From Annona cherimola (lineage: Eukaryota; Streptophyta; Magnoliopsida; Magnoliales; Annonaceae): DNA of 64,000 nucleotides. The notes beneath the pieces are model-generated. The model had not been told where the DNA came from, made no database searches, and saw nothing but the letters and a program-made list of their open reading frames with translations. The position numbers and the translations under genes are program-made. Below, in pieces: positions 1 through 13,413 of the stretch. The stretch covers positions 59,444,012 to 59,508,011 of the forward strand of contig CM059971.1 in the NCBI GenBank assembly GCA_030490835.1. The letters run 5' to 3'. Position 1 is the first letter of the stretch. Each line of letters begins with the position of its first letter.

Positions 1-3000
1 CTCCATGCCATGACCTAACACATGAGTGCATTACCCATACCTCAAGTCTACTTCAACTAACTTATATTCAAGTTCACTCTTTAGTAATTCATTATCTCAA
101 AATGCCACATGCATCATTAAGGTTTTAAGTTTTTTTTTTATTCAAAAATACACTTAGTCACTTCTCTTAGGCGTTTCATCAAACATTAGATAGACGTTAT
201 CTAAAAATATTGAAATCTTAAACAGAATCAATCAAGATTAACCCAATACATTTCAAATAAGTTAACAAGTACTTCTACACCATTCATTTTATGGAATTCT
301 ATCAAAATCATCAATTTTCAACAAATTCCAATCTCTACACTACTTTGAATGAGTAAAAATCATGAAAATCATCAACGATATATTTAATACTTATGTGAAA
401 AGATTAAACAAAACATTTCCACCTTAAATATGTGATTTATTTCAATAGACAACAAGGCACTTACTTAGAATCCAATTTTCCTCAAAATTTTTTGAAAACC
501 CTCTTGAACCCATGTTACTCTCAAGATTAAACAAAACATGTCCACCTTAAATATGTGATTTATTTCAAGAGACAACAAGCCACTTACTTGGAATCCAATT
601 TTCCTCAAATTTCTTTGAAAACCCTCTCGAACCCATGTTACTCTCTTGATGCTTGAACTCTTTGATGTCCAATAATAGTTTTGAAAAGCCTTAGAAAACA
701 CAAGCTAATCCCTTTCAAGATCACCCCAAAATCCCCTCTCCTCTCCTTCTTCCTCATCTCCTCTCTCTTCTCCCATTTTACATTTTTTATTTTTTTATTC
801 TTGAAGCTATGGGCTAAAGAGAGGGAGAGTAGAATAAATGGGATTGGTCTTTGAAAGAAATTACAATATGCCATTAACTTATTATATTTTACTATTTTAT
901 CAATAACTTATTTTAGAAAACTCCGATCAATAAACCGTTTATTGGGCTAGATTTTGTACTCCGAAACGAATCTATTGACATATGACCCACCTCCTAACTC
1001 CAACAATACAAATGTAGGATCTTAACCCGAGGCGCCAGGGCCTTACTCCAGGATCGTTTATTTATTGATAAATGTAAGAAGGATTGTTGCACTAATCATG
1101 CGGTGATATTTTTTTTTACATCGTAAACATACATTGATGGTTTATTCTATAAAAATTTTACATCATGACAACATGTTCACTTATACCTTAACGACTTAGT
1201 CACACTAGATGGGGACAACCGGTCTGCTTACACCTCTAAATCGGACTTAATTTCTTGTGTATCATGATCATAGACATACTACCATGATTTTCAAGGATAG
1301 AAAAATTAAACAATTATTTCCAACACAATTTTAGTGAAGCATATTTTTAAGTCAATTTGCAGGAATTATAGGAATGGTCATCCTTAAATTATTTTAGAAG
1401 CATTTAAATAACAAAGATTGAAATATATTTTCAATATTTGAGAAAGCAACTTTTCAAGGGTTTTGCTTGCTTACTTATGATAACTTCAACTCTTTTCTTC
1501 CACATTCTCCTTGCCTTTGTCTAGATAAGTGAAAATGATATCTTATCCATATGCATAAAATTACAAATGCTTACATGCCTAAGGGTTTTCCAACCCAAAT
1601 GAGTTTATTTTAGGTAAACCTTGAACCATTCTTTTCTTCAAGTTTAGTGCTATCTTTTCAAATCCCCATATTGGTGTAAATTATGATTTTAATCATTAAC
1701 CGTTCTTTCCATTTTGATATCCTTGTTTAGGGTCAATTTTCCAAATCCACTTAGAATTTTTCAACACTTAAGTTTGAACTCAACCTATTAGAATTTAACA
1801 CTTCATTTTTATCATCGCATGCCAACCTTGGGTATTCATTCAAGGAATTTGTTTATAAGTTAAGACTACTAATTTTCCATCCTAAAATTTCTAAAATTTA
1901 TAAATTTTCTTAAAACAACCTTATACTTTCTCATTTTACTAAATTTCTTTTTTATATTTGCACCTTAGATAATTATACATGTTATACTATGATCAACCAT
2001 TACCCTTATTGTCAATACCCTTTAATTACACCCTTTAGTTACACATATATCATATAATGGTCAAGTTGGCATTAAACAGAAAATTCCCCTCAAATCTTGC
2101 TTAGTTTAGACATTCGTTTAAACCTTACTTAGAGTAATAACTGAGCAATTAGTCAATTAACTCATGGGAAATTAGTTGGACATCACCATCAACACATATG
2201 TATAAAAAAAAAATTTATTTTCACCCTAAACAGTTTGGGCGTCCCTTAATTATCCCATAGGTGATTTATTTCATACATATAATTATCCATATACATCCTT
2301 ATTAAATCAAGCATCATTCCCACCTAAAATGGATTAAAATTTTGCCAAGTTACCAACCTATAATTCCTCCCAACTATGGATCATTATGAAAGTTTAGGTT
2401 TATATAAATTAAACACCAAAACAACTCAACAATTCAATATATAATCAACATCCATAATAGATATATATTTCTAAAATTAAATTAATTTCAGCATGGTTGC
2501 CTTATTAAATACAACCCCAAATCATTCATATCACTTCCTTACTACTTGAATTGAAGTTTCCTACTCATTTGACATTTATTGAATATATTATGGGTTGTAT
2601 AAACTATCCATTTAATATTCATAAATGAATCCAACTTGTGAGGCATCACTTGAGTAAAGAAAACATCTTGATTGTGAAAATCTAAACATGCACAGGGCAC
2701 CTACCTATGTTGTTATTGCTCACACCTCCTTGCCCTTGCTGAATTTTCTTCTTCTTCTTCTTCTTCTTCTTCTTCTCATTTTTTCTTTCTTTCTTCCTCC
2801 TTGGTTAGACGTCCCTTGCTGAATTTTTTTTTTCAAAATTTTGCTGTCCAAAAAAAAGTCCATGTTGCCCCCCTTTTGTCCCTTTTATATTGTTGTATTT
2901 AATTCCTAATTTCCACATCATTTTCATGTTTAAATTTGCAATGTTTATCCTCATATGTGTTGCCACATTTTCATCCATATATTTCTGTTATAATATATAG

Positions 3001-4074
3001 ATATATTTTTATACAACTGATCCAAAATCTGCATCCATCCCCATGTAATCACGTTCATACATTAGTTGCCCCTTTTTTTCAACGTGAAAAGCTGCCCAAT
3101 TTCTCCCGTAATTAACACCCATTAATGTATCTGTAACTTTATGTATTTTATTTTATTTTTATTTAAAGAAAATTTGCCCTAATTTACCTCCATAAGACAG
3201 CTTATATTGATCATTAACTACCTTAACTTTTCATTGATTATAAATTAATTTTTGAAAGTAAAAAGTCAATGGTTATTAAACATAAGTGGTTTAATGTTTT
3301 TCTATGAGATTTGACTAATCAAATCCATTCATATTGTAAAGCACCTTGTTTTAACCATCTATAAAAAAATTCACCTCAAAACGATCATCTTAGACTAAGA
3401 TATAAGTGTTTGAAAATATTTCATGAAATTTAATTATGATTACAATATTTTAATCATAATTATCATAATCCACACAATTCATTAGGTAGGGCACGTTAAC
3501 ATGTGTCTACCCTCCAAGTTTCATGCCAATCCGCCTTATCCACTTCAAGTTAGGAATTTATCAAGTAATAACCTAACTTACTAAATAATTATTAACAACA
3601 TGACAGGGATAATGAAATTTAATAAACATGCCAACTCATTATTTCCTACACCATATTTGTCTTTTTGTGCACACTAATCCAAATCGAGCAAGAGTGATTA
3701 ACTTAATCACCTTTCTTAATCATTTGCCCTAATCCCATCCATCTAACTCAAGACATATAATTAATAATTATACAATTTCTAATTTACATTCATTGGTCTC
3801 AAAATATCCTAGGTTTCACAACAAATTATGGTACCCAATCAAGTTTAGTCAAATTTTCAATTTTCTTATCAATATTCTAAGTAAATTAAGTTTTCACTTT
3901 TCCACCTCAAAAATTTTTCAAATTTTTCTATAACATATTAAAATTATATTCACACTATATTTGAGCACTAAATTTGCTCATTAGGTGATATTTGTTAATT
4001 CCCTCTATAATCTATTTCTTACCCAAATTTTATAAAATGCAAAACAAAATAAAATAAAGACCCTGGGCCTTACA
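1..4074. repeat. LTR-like AT-rich tract, no gene
   Basis: No coding sequence is recognisable. The tract ends at 4074 in ...GGGCCTTACA, immediately before recognisable gypsy pol coding sequence. Read on the minus strand this is TGTAAGGCCC, a typical start for a plant chromovirus-type LTR. A similar GGGCCTTAC motif lies near 1048. This suggests one or more minus-oriented LTRs that inserted into the pol gene. The other boundary was not found and may lie outside the window, so the LTR identity is an inference. A (TTC)n microsatellite occupies 2747-2776. Confidence 0.4.
401..646. repeat. Tandem duplication, 2 x 123 bp
   Basis: Two adjacent copies of a 123-bp unit begin at 401 and 524, both with AGATTAAACAAAACAT. 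They differ by scattered substitutions. The duplication lies in LTR-like DNA and creates short repetitive open frames on the minus strand that are not genes. Confidence 0.85.
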
Positions 4075-6998
4075 GCAACTCTCTCGGACAAAAGCCCTCC
4101 TATTTCATATGCTACTACAAAATATGAAAAACTGGACATGGGGGTTACTTCACTAAACTCAACAAAATTAAAGGAAGAAACGCCAAAGGTAGAACTCAAA
4201 ATTCTTTCTAAAAACCTCAAGTATGCATTCCTTGGCCCTACTTCTACATATCTTGTCATAATCAATGTCAATCTCTCCGAATCTCATTGTGCTGCTCTTT
4301 TGAATGAATTGAGACAACATAGGAAGGTAATTGACTACTGCATTAATAATTCACCTCGTATAATCCCTTCTCTATGTAATCATATTATCCTTATGGAGGA
4401 CGACTATAAAACTAGCATTGAATCTCAATGACATCTGAACTCGAACATGAAAGAAGCAGTGAAAAAAAATCTTAAAATTGCTTGACGCCGGAATCATTTA
4501 CCCTACCTCAGATAGTAGTTGGGTAAGCCCAGTGCATGTGGTACCAAAGAAAAGAGGCATGACTGTTGTAAAAAGTAATAAAAAAGGAATTAATAAAAAA
4601 GGCATTACTGTAAACTAAACACCGCAATCCGAAAAGATCACTTTCCTCTACCTTTCATTGATCAAATGTTGGAATGACTTGAAAACCACTCCTATTTCTA
4701 CTATCTGGATGTGAATTCTAGTTATTTTTATATTCTTTTTCACCCTCAAGACCAAGAAAAAATGACCTTTATTTATCCATATGACACTTTTGTATACCGA
4801 CGCATGTCTTTCGGTCTTTACAATGCACTTGCTACTTTTCAATGTTGCATGATGACCATATTTTCAAATTATATTAAGAATATCATAAAAGTTTTTATGG
4901 ATGATTTTTCTATTTATTATGTTACTTTTGAATTGTGCTTATCCAACCTGCCTATGGTTTTGTAGAGGTGTGAAGAAAGCAACTTGGTTTCGAATAGTAC
5001 AGTAAGGAATTGTTCTAAGACACTTAGTTTCAAACAGAAATATTGATGTTGACTGGGTGAAAATTGAAGTCATTGAAAAATTGTTGCCACCTAATTTGAT
5101 CAAAGGAATTCAAAGCTTTCTTAGACTCGCTGATTTTCACCGATATTTTCACCGAAATTTTTTAAAATTGCCAAATCCCTAACTAATTTGCCTAATCAAG
5201 ATGTCCTTTTTGATTTTTCTGGTGAGTGTTTGAAGTCTTTTCGCAGTTTGAAAGAAGCATTGATGACAACTTTGATCATTCAACCATGTGAATGGAATTT
5301 ATCTTTTGAAATCACGTGTGATGCCGGTGGCCATGTGGTCGGGGCATCCTTGGAACAAACAAGAGACAACAAGCCAGTGGTGATCTATAATGCAAGAAAA
5401 ACTCTAGATGATGCTCGAGTCAACTATGTTGTAACTAACAAAGAATTGTTAACTGTTATTTTTGCAATTGATAAGTTTCATTTTTACCTTGTAGGTTCAA
5501 AGATTATTGTTTACACAAACCATGCTGAAGGACACCAAATCGAAGTTGATATGTTGGATCTTGTTGTTGGAAGAATTCGACCTCAAAATCTAAGATAAGA
5601 AAGGCACAAAAAATGTGGTTGTTGATCATTTGTCCAGACTACCACTAACTGAAGAAATAGAATTAACCAAAGATGAGCAGATCAATGAAAACTTTCCTAA
5701 TGAATTTCTGTTCACACTAAAAGAAGCACCAATACCTTGGCATAAAGATATTATCAATTACTTGGAATGTAAAGCTATCCTACCAAATTTCAGCTACCAA
5801 CAGAAGAAAGGTTCATAGAGGATGTGAAATATGATATCTGGGAGGATCTGTACCTTTACAAAAGATGCAGCGATGGTCTGATTCATCGATGTATACCAAA
5901 CAAGGAAGTACGGAGCATTCTGCATCATTACCTTTCGTCGCCTTATGGTGGACACTTGGGACCTTCCAAAATTGCAACAAAAGTCTTGCAATCAGGTTTT
6001 TTCTGGTCCACTTTGTTCAAAGATGCTCGAACTTTTACTCTAACTTGTAACAGGTGCCAAAGGATGGGAAACATCTCAAAGCAGAATGAGATGCCGCTCA
6101 TGAGCAAACTTGAAGTCGAACTATTTAATGTCCAGGGTATATATTTCATGGGACCATTCTCATTCTCATTCAATAACTAGTACATTCTCCTAGTAGTCAA
6201 CTATGTAACCAGATGGGAGGATGTGATTGCTGCTCCAACAAATGATGCACATTTGGTCATTAAGTTTATAAAGTGGAACATCTTTATAAGATTTGGAACA
6301 TCGTAGGCTATCATCAGTGATGGAGGCAGCCGCTTTTGCAACAAATAATTTGAGCAACTGCTTAAGAAATATGGAGTCATACTCAAAATCTCCACCCCAT
6401 ATCACCCATAAATGAATAGCCAAGCTGAAATTTCGAATAATAAGATCAAAAGCATTATCAAGAAGACAATGTCCCATTCACGACGGGCTAGTTGCGGCAA
6501 CTCGACGACACTTTTTAGGTGCACCACACTGCATTTAAAACTCCAATTTGGATAACACATTTTTGACTCATTTATGAAAAATCTTATCATTTACCTATTG
6601 AACTTGAGCATAAAGCATACTAGGCAATTAAATTTATCAATTTTTACTTGAAATCTATAGGAGAAAGGTGTTTACTTCAATTGAATAAACTAGATAAGAT
6701 CTGACTTGACGCCTATGAGAACTCGAAGCTTTATAAAGAAAGGACCAAATTCTGGCGTGATAAACACATCTAACAAAAGATAATCAAAGTCAATGATCCA
6801 ATTTTTCTTTTTAACTTATGCTTTAAACTTTTTTCAAGTAAGTTGAAGTTAAGATAGATGGCACTTTTCAAAGTATTGCATGCGTTCTCTCATGGCATTG
6901 TCGAAATCTAGTACAAGAATACTGGCACATTCAAAGTCAATGGACAACAACTTAAACCCTATTTTGTAGGGGTACCGATTCTAAAAGGAGACATGTGA
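4075..6998 (+). pseudogene. Ty3/gypsy (Athila-like) pol remnant: RT, RNase H, integrase
   Basis: This is a decayed retrotransposon polyprotein read in several frames. From 4138 it has the pre-RT segment (LKYAFLGPTSTYLVII, then IPSLCNHIILMEDD). A frame-broken RT follows, with KLNTAIRKDHFPLPFIDQML near 4612-4671, YRRMSFGLYNALATFQ near 4796, and the catalytic YxDD-equivalent FMDDFS near 4897. RNase H covers 5188-5550 (CDAGGHVVGASLEQ, then KELLTVIFAIDKF). The integrase HHCC zinc finger is at about 5919-6064 (HHYLSSPYGGHLG, then CNRCQR). A decayed integrase core extends to about 6500, and the C-terminal end (GTFKVNGQQLKPYF) is near 6930-6966. Stops and frameshifts occur between and within domains, so it is non-functional. 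The wording of the RT and the integrase tail is typical of the Athila clade. The 5' side is cut by LTR-like DNA ending at 4074. Confidence 0.9.
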
Positions 6999-8257
6999 TC
7001 CTTTTCTGAAGTCACAACAACAGATTGAACTATTGAAGTCAGGCTAGGGACTGTAAGTGCTGTATAGGAGGTAACTTGGTTTCTTCGTGATTTTAGGGGA
7101 GTGCTAGTTGTCTTTTTTTCTTTTCTTTCTTTCTATTTGATCCGAATACTTGTTAATGAGGATTACATGGTGATCACTGTTCTAGGAAACTCAATCTAAC
7201 TCAACTCGACTAGACTCATCCAAATAGAGAAGTTTTCTTGATTTTCTAATTATCATGATTTGTTGAATAACATGGATGTTTCAATACAGTAAACATTGTA
7301 TTATTTGAACTTGAAAATCCATTCTGCATGTTCTATAGCATATTATCTATATGATTACAAGAAAATAATCAATTAGGTAAGCTTAATTTGGGCTCTACAA
7401 TGCAAAGCAAGTGTAAAGGTGTTCAAAGTATAGCAAACAGGACATTTACCAAAGCAAAACTCAAAACTTGAAGGTGCTAAGTAGGTTTTAATAGGATAAG
7501 GAAAAGCTATTATAAGTAATTACACAATTTCTCACAAGCTTGTAGTAAAAAATATGCAAATAGAGATATACATAGTTTAAACTGTGTGCAGCAAAATTTC
7601 ACACGGTTCAAAGCCCAGAACCACATAGTTTGAATCCTATGGCTCACTAGATGCGATTTAAACCCTCTTCCCATTCATTCTCTCATTTGTTCTCACTCTC
7701 CCTCTCTACCCCAAATGCTTCTCCATTCCCAAATCGTTTAAAACCATCTACAAACTATCTCCAACTCACCTCAATCCATCCTCCATTATTCTCTAATACG
7801 CTCCCTTTTGATTCTTCTCAAAACCCATCCCCAAATACTCTCACAACTCTCACTTTCCAATTGTGCCCATTAGGTATTTGATGAAATGTCTCAACTAAAA
7901 TTCCACCTTCAAATGATCACAAACCACATTCCATTCTCTACACTAATCAAAGCCTTAACCCATATCATCCACTTCCCCATTAAACACTTGTAAATTTCCT
8001 TCAAAATCATTACCTGCATTATTGCCTACCAAGTGTTTGCCATAAGTCCTTAACCAACTCCCACTATTTCTATCTTTTCTAAACCAATTCCATACCATTC
8101 TTCTTTCACCCTCTAACCTTCTTAACTCCAAAAAAACCACAAATATTTGCTTTGGAACAGGAATACCAACCCTTGCCTATCAATTTTTTGATCAACCTCA
8201 CAAACAAAAACCTACTTCCATAACCTTACCCAATTCATTGCTAAACCAACCCCAACT
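6999..8257. repeat. Gene-free LTR/leader-like stretch after gypsy pol
   Basis: No convincing gene is present. It follows the integrase end and leads into an ORF1-like remnant, the place where an LTR and leader would sit. Around 7595-7640 it carries a 'cacacggttcaaa' and 'agtttgaatcc' block that resembles a block at 32,690-32,735 in the LTR-like DNA of the gag-protease element. The pyrimidine-rich open frame at 7651-7881 is low-complexity Ser/Pro/Thr and is not treated as a gene. Confidence 0.35.
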
Positions 8258-8569
8258 GTGTCAACTAAGAGGAGAGCAAGGGAGAGTACAACCACTAGAG
8301 CCCAAGAAGGGACATCAAGGCAAACAACCCAAGGTCGAACTAGAACAGCAAGAGAGCCATCACCATCATTGTCTCCATCACCACTGCCATCATCACTACC
8401 GGCACCATCCTCTTCGCCATGGCCCATGAGAGGTAGAGTAATGCAACAAAGGTATCACATCCTAGCACAACGAGAGATGGATTGCACTAGATTCATTGGC
8501 TATGGAGCACTTTACCATTTTGAACTTACTGAAGGGATCCAACATGTTGTGAACTCAACTAGAAAATAA
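8258..8569 (+). pseudogene. Athila-type ORF1 (gag-like) remnant, N-terminal part
   Basis: This is an open frame of about 100 codons with a basic, Ser/Pro-rich start (KRRARESTTTRAQEGTSRQT) followed by a more structured segment (REMDCTRFIGYGALYHFEL). It is cut short at LTR-like DNA beginning about 8555. A sequence of the same style continues on the same strand from about 10,140 beyond that insertion. Assignment to Athila ORF1 rests on general resemblance, not on an alignment. Confidence 0.4.
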
Positions 8570-10115
8570 AAAAAAATTCATATTTTGGTGATTAACAATT
8601 TAATTTTGAGTGATAAAGGTTATTAACATGGTGAAATGTTTTAAAGATAGAACTTTCAATCATAAAGCACAGTAGACTAAGTCTCAAAGTCAAGTTGACT
8701 CAATCATGCACGTTGAGTCGAGTATATACCCAAGTCGACCTCAAACTATGACTTAAGACGAATGGATGCGAGTTTAGAAGTGCAGAAAGGTCAAGTCACA
8801 ATGCCAAGTCGATCTCACTGGCAACTTAGGCGAAGTCGATAGCCAAGTCGACTTAGGGGGTCACACAAACAACTTGACTAAAAGTTGAACATTTGAAGTC
8901 GATAGCCAAGTTGAATTTTCCTTGCGATTTGAGTCAAGTCGAAGGAAAAGTTGACTCAAGACTCCAATCTGCGCATATGAAGAAAAGTACTATTTCAACT
9001 GCTAAAATATCAGAAGTCAAGTCACACATCTAAGTTGACTCCACCATGCGACTTGGATAAAGTTCAAGCCAAAGTCGACTCAAAGCAAGGACTTAGAAGA
9101 GTCAAAGCAAAGGAGGACAAATCATGAAATTCTTAACTTCAAATAAAAAATGAAGCCCCATAGCTAAGTCGACTTCGCTAGCGACTTGGGCAAAGTCCCA
9201 CACCTAAGTCGACTTAAGGGTTGCATGAATTGATTAATTGAGAATTGAACATATGAAGTCGCACTCAAAGTCGACTTCACATGCGACTTGGGTCAAGCCG
9301 AAAACTAAGTTGACTCTACATGAAACTCAAGAATCATTGTATATGGGAGAAGTCAAATCCCAAGTCGACTCAAGTATGTAACTTGGGTGAAGTCGAAGTT
9401 GAAGTCGACTCCAATTGCAGCTTGCACTATAACGGTCGAAAAAATTAGTATGTTGGCGCATTAAATTCGCGACACCTACCTCGTAATGTTCAAATTTTTT
9501 CCTTTATATTTAAGACTTGTGAAATAAAAAGGAAATGGTTAGCTAGAGCATTGATTAATCTTCCACTTTCCAATTCACAAACATTCAAATATTCATTTAA
9601 GTGCTCTACAAAAAGAACTGTGTCATTCATTATAGGTGCTGAAGAGATCTCTCACCAACTTATTCTGTAAGTTCTTCCTTGTGCTGAAACTTTCTCTACA
9701 CAATCTGTAAAGTGTAAAATCTTTCTTTTATTTGTTCTCTTGTGATACTACTTGACTTGGTATTAGAGACTAAGGTCAAGTAAAGACAAATAGTATGTGG
9801 TTGAAGCGTGTCTCACCTCCTACTTGCGTTATCTGTGTAAAAGTCACCTATAGCTAGAATCTAGAAGAGAGCAAAGGCTCTAATTGTATCCTCATTAACA
9901 TAGTGAAACCCAAGACACAAGGATGTGTTGTGGGAAGAGTGGAGTAGGGAAGGTTGTCCCAAACCATTATAATTTATTATGTTGCCCTTTACTATTTTGC
10001 TTGATCCCATATTCACTTCACTTTCATTCAAGGGGGATTTAATTGACTAGAGGTTGAACCTAACATATCGAAAGAAATTTCAAAAGAACCCCCTCTTAGG
10101 TTTTGCCATAAACTC
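8570..10115. mobile_element. LTR-like insertion rich in AGTCGACT-type motifs
   Basis: This gene-free tract separates two parts of an ORF1-like remnant. From about 8695 to 9410 it carries at least a dozen copies of GTCGA-centred motifs, many as AAGTCGACT, at irregular spacing. After it come a TATA-like stretch (tttatatttaagactt near 9500) and a sequence near 9752 (TGGTATTAGAG) resembling a Met-initiator tRNA primer-binding site (TGGTATCAGAGC). A C-rich end (acccctcttagg-like) lies near 10,090. These are traits of a Ty1/copia-type LTR and leader. Exact ends and a TSD were not found. Confidence 0.45.
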
Positions 10116-10139
10116 GGGACCCCACATAACACTGCATTA

Positions 10140-10640
10140 CAACTATTCAATGGAACTTGTTTGCCCATACACATGTGTCGGGTTATACTGAGCTTACTCT
10201 TGAGTTTCTAAATAGTCTGAGAGCTATCTTCTTGCCTATTGCTAATGACTTAGATGAATGCATCAAGTTTAGATTCATGAGCTAAGAGCATATTCCAAGT
10301 TTGGCACAGGTGAACACCATATTTGGATTTCCTAATGAGGTGCGGTGTGTCTTCAATGATTATTTTTTAACACAAACAGCATGGGGTTGACTTACGCGTA
10401 ATCCTGAAAATCCATCCTCGATTGTTGGTGATGAACAAGATTACAACCCCAGCAGTGCTAAGGCTTCAAAACTTTAGGACCCAGCTCTTCTCTATCTACA
10501 TCGCTTCATGGCCCAATCGATCTTTGCTTGAGGGGATAGTCAGGGGGTCATAAGCACGCTGGGGCTTTTTTTCCTCACAATTATGAGAACGGAGATCAAA
10601 GTCAACACACGTTATTAGCTATTGAAGCATCTTCTCTCAG
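10140..10640 (+). pseudogene. Athila-type ORF1 remnant, continuation
   Basis: The conceptual translation reads WNLFAHTHVSGYTELTLEF and then FLNSLRAIFLPIANDLDECIK, followed by AQVNTIFGFPNEV and ALLYLHRFMAQSIFA. It has at least four in-frame stops. The style (ELTLEFL..., CIKFRF, then a HRFMAQSI-like segment) matches ORF1 of Athila-like plant gypsy elements. It is probably the other half of the remnant at 8258-8569. Family assignment is by recollection and moderate. Confidence 0.45.
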
Positions 10641-11554
10641 TTGCTCACAAACCAACTAGAAAGATCCTTGATAGCATCTTCCCCCTTCTATGTTGAAATC
10701 ACATTCTTAGTAGCATATCAAAAAATCTGTAGTACTTGTGAGATATTTGGAAATCCTTGATAGCTTGTTAATGAGCTCATCTAAGACTTGACTAATTCGA
10801 CTTACCAAGCTGATGATATAACAAATACTAGGGTAAGTACACATTATAGTGTACATTAAGCTCCTAATTGCATTAGCATAAGGAACATTTCTCATTTCTC
10901 CTCTTTATGATGGAGTTTTAGAACAAATCTGAAGGCTCAATGTTTCACCTTTTACAGTAGGATCATCAATGAATTTGCATTTTTGTATGTTGAATCATTC
11001 AAGAATTTTATTTATAACATTTTTTGAGAAAAACTCAATAGTTTTTAAAATAAACTCTTTGCATTTTAACTTCAAGTACATAATTTGCTTTACCTACATC
11101 CTTCATTTTAAAATTAGAGAATAATTGTTCTTTAATATCGATAAGAAATTCTAAATCACTTCTTGTAAGAAGAATGTCATCAAGATAGAAAGGTAAAATG
11201 AAAAAATCACCCTTGGATTGTTTTGTATAAACAAAGTGGTCTTCATCGACCATTGTAAACTCATAGGACCTATGATTCGATAGAACCTCTAATACTACTA
11301 TTTGGAACACATTTAATGTCGTAGATGGTTTATTGGAGCATTTAAGCGTTGCACTCTTAGCCTTCTTTCTTTCTCGAACCCTATAGGTTATTTCATACAA
11401 AATTTTCATCTAGTTCTTCATTGAGATAAATTTTCATCTATCTAATATAATTTTGAATCCAAATGTGTGATAATCATGATAATAAGGAAAATTGAAGAAA
11501 ACTCTAAAACCAAAAAGAAGGCTTCCTCATAGTCTATATTCTCTTTTTAAGTAT

Positions 11555-13413
11555 AACAATTGGCCATTGTGTTAGCCTTCTATCTCTTGATTGACCTGTC
11601 TGCCATGCGCTAATTCTTGAGAATTGATTTGTTCTCAATTGCTTTGTGACGAGTTGCATATATGTCTAATTAAAATACTCATTTTAGTGCAAGTATGTGT
11701 CAATTAAGTAATAAAGTATGAGTAGAGTATCATTCCCATGAGGATTGTGTTAAATGGATTAAAACCTTAAACTTCAATTAGCTTGTGTGAATTGGCAAAT
11801 TGAATAGAATTTGTGTTTAAAGAGATGAAATAAATTTAACTAAATTAAACCAAAATAGAGTGATTGTAGGAGAGTTTGCCTTGAGATAAATAAGATAGGT
11901 GGAAGTATAAATTCATTGACTCATAGCTATGTCATTTTAGTCCCATTTAAGTTAGTTGTGCAGAGATTACTAATCTAGGTTCATTTATATTCATGTCTCT
12001 CAACACATACAAACCTAACTAAGTTTTAGTTAATTACTATGTTCCCATGCAACCAAGTAAAAGAAGGTTGATAACAACATAACCTAATCAAGATTCCACA
12101 GGATTAATAGGTATATTCCTATCCATATTAATGTCCAACTCACATAGCTGTTGGAAAATTTGTGCCTTATATATAGATCCCATTCAAATTTTATTTCTCC
12201 AAGTATGAATCTGAATATTCAATCAATCTACAAGGTTGCAAAGCATATAAACGTATTAAGCATGATATAAGAGTAATGTCAAGCAACGTAAGCTACAGTA
12301 CAATCATTTTCTCATTCAAGCACAAGGAAATCAAATAACATAGTCTATGATATTAAATCCTACATATCTCCCATCATAGGAAGATTCGGCCCATAAACAT
12401 AATATCAAATCCCTTTAACATTAAGTTTACAATCATTCCAAGAGAAAAAATAACAAAAATGAGAAGAGAAAAAAGAAGACGAGATCCAACTCAATGAATT
12501 TGCAGTTGATAGCTAGTCTCCTCTTGATCTTCTCTCCTTGCTTTGAAGCTCTTGGTTTTCTCCCCCTTTCTCAGCAGCCACGACCCCTCCAAGTTTCTCT
12601 AAGTTTTGTTCTTCAAATCCTAAAAGAGCTATTTATGGGTATATTTGGGAATATATAAAACTTTTGATGAGAAATTACAAAGAATAGAAGTCGAATGATG
12701 TGATATGATAGGGATAATGATAAGGAGTAAATAAGATAAACTTAAAATATATAGGTTATTTGTGTGGGTAGTTGGGTAAAAATAATTAAAAAGTAGAGTA
12801 GTTGTATAGAAAAATGTAAAGAAATGATTAAAAAATAGGGTAGTTGTGGAAAGTGAAAAATTTTAGATTGAAAAATTTTAACTTGACAATTTTTACCCAC
12901 CACTAAACACACCCTATATCCCATAGCATTTGAAGCTTCATACGTGTAAGGAATTTCACACATCACCTTAGTAGCCACGACCTCCAAACTGTGACCGTGG
13001 CCTCGGTGCTCCTGGATAGCATTGATAGCTCAACTCTTAAGTGTGTGCAATGGTGGCTGTGACCTTAGGTAGGTTGGAGACAAAATTGCTCTTTTGACAT
13101 CTTTAAGTGATTTTTCTCATTTCATTCTCTTTTTGGCTGAAAATTACATGAGAAATTACTCTTCTTTTCCTATAATAAAAGAGTAAAAATAAGTAAATAT
13201 ATTTTTAAATGATCAAATGAAATTAAAACAACTAAAATGAGATGACTTTAAAGTAGATGCGATCTAAAATGCATATAAACCAGACAAGATGCAAGAATTA
13301 CACAAATGACGAAAACTAATGCAAAATATATGTACATTTACCTATTTCTCTTAAACTAACATTCCAAATGAGTGCAAAATAAGCGTTGATAACTTTATTT
13401 TTTAGAGTTATCA
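11555..13413. mobile_element. LTR-like insertion inside the copia pol
   Basis: On the minus strand, copia coding sequence stops after DIHLNVK at 13,414 and resumes near 11,545 with a motif equivalent to KxIDYEE. The intervening DNA has no coding content. On the minus strand it begins TGATAACTCTAAAAAATAAA, and near 11,740 (plus strand) it contains a 'gtatcattcccatgaggatt' block of the kind found in plant gypsy LTRs. It is probably a solo LTR or a deleted gypsy element. I could not find a matching TSD. It hosts a MITE at 12,637-12,914. Confidence 0.5.
12637..12914 (+). mobile_element. Tourist-like MITE, family A copy 1 (TSD TAT)
   Basis: This 278-bp non-coding element starts GGGTATATTTGG and ends CTAAACACACCC, flanked by TAT on both sides (12,634-12,636 and 12,915-12,917). 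It shares its whole body with copies at 17,178, 24,207 and 36,731. Three-bp TSDs and GGGTGTGTTTGG-type inverted ends are PIF/Harbinger (Tourist) traits. Confidence 0.85.

Noticed and set aside
8212..8429. Minus-strand Gly/Asp-rich and plus-strand His-rich frames
   Set aside because: They are other-frame readings of a (CAT/CAC)-rich stretch within the ORF1-like remnant.
9752..9765. Primer-binding site TGGTATTAGAG used to place the LTR border
   Set aside because: Two mismatches to the Met tRNA site and LTR-like sequence appears to continue past it, so it was kept only as supporting evidence.
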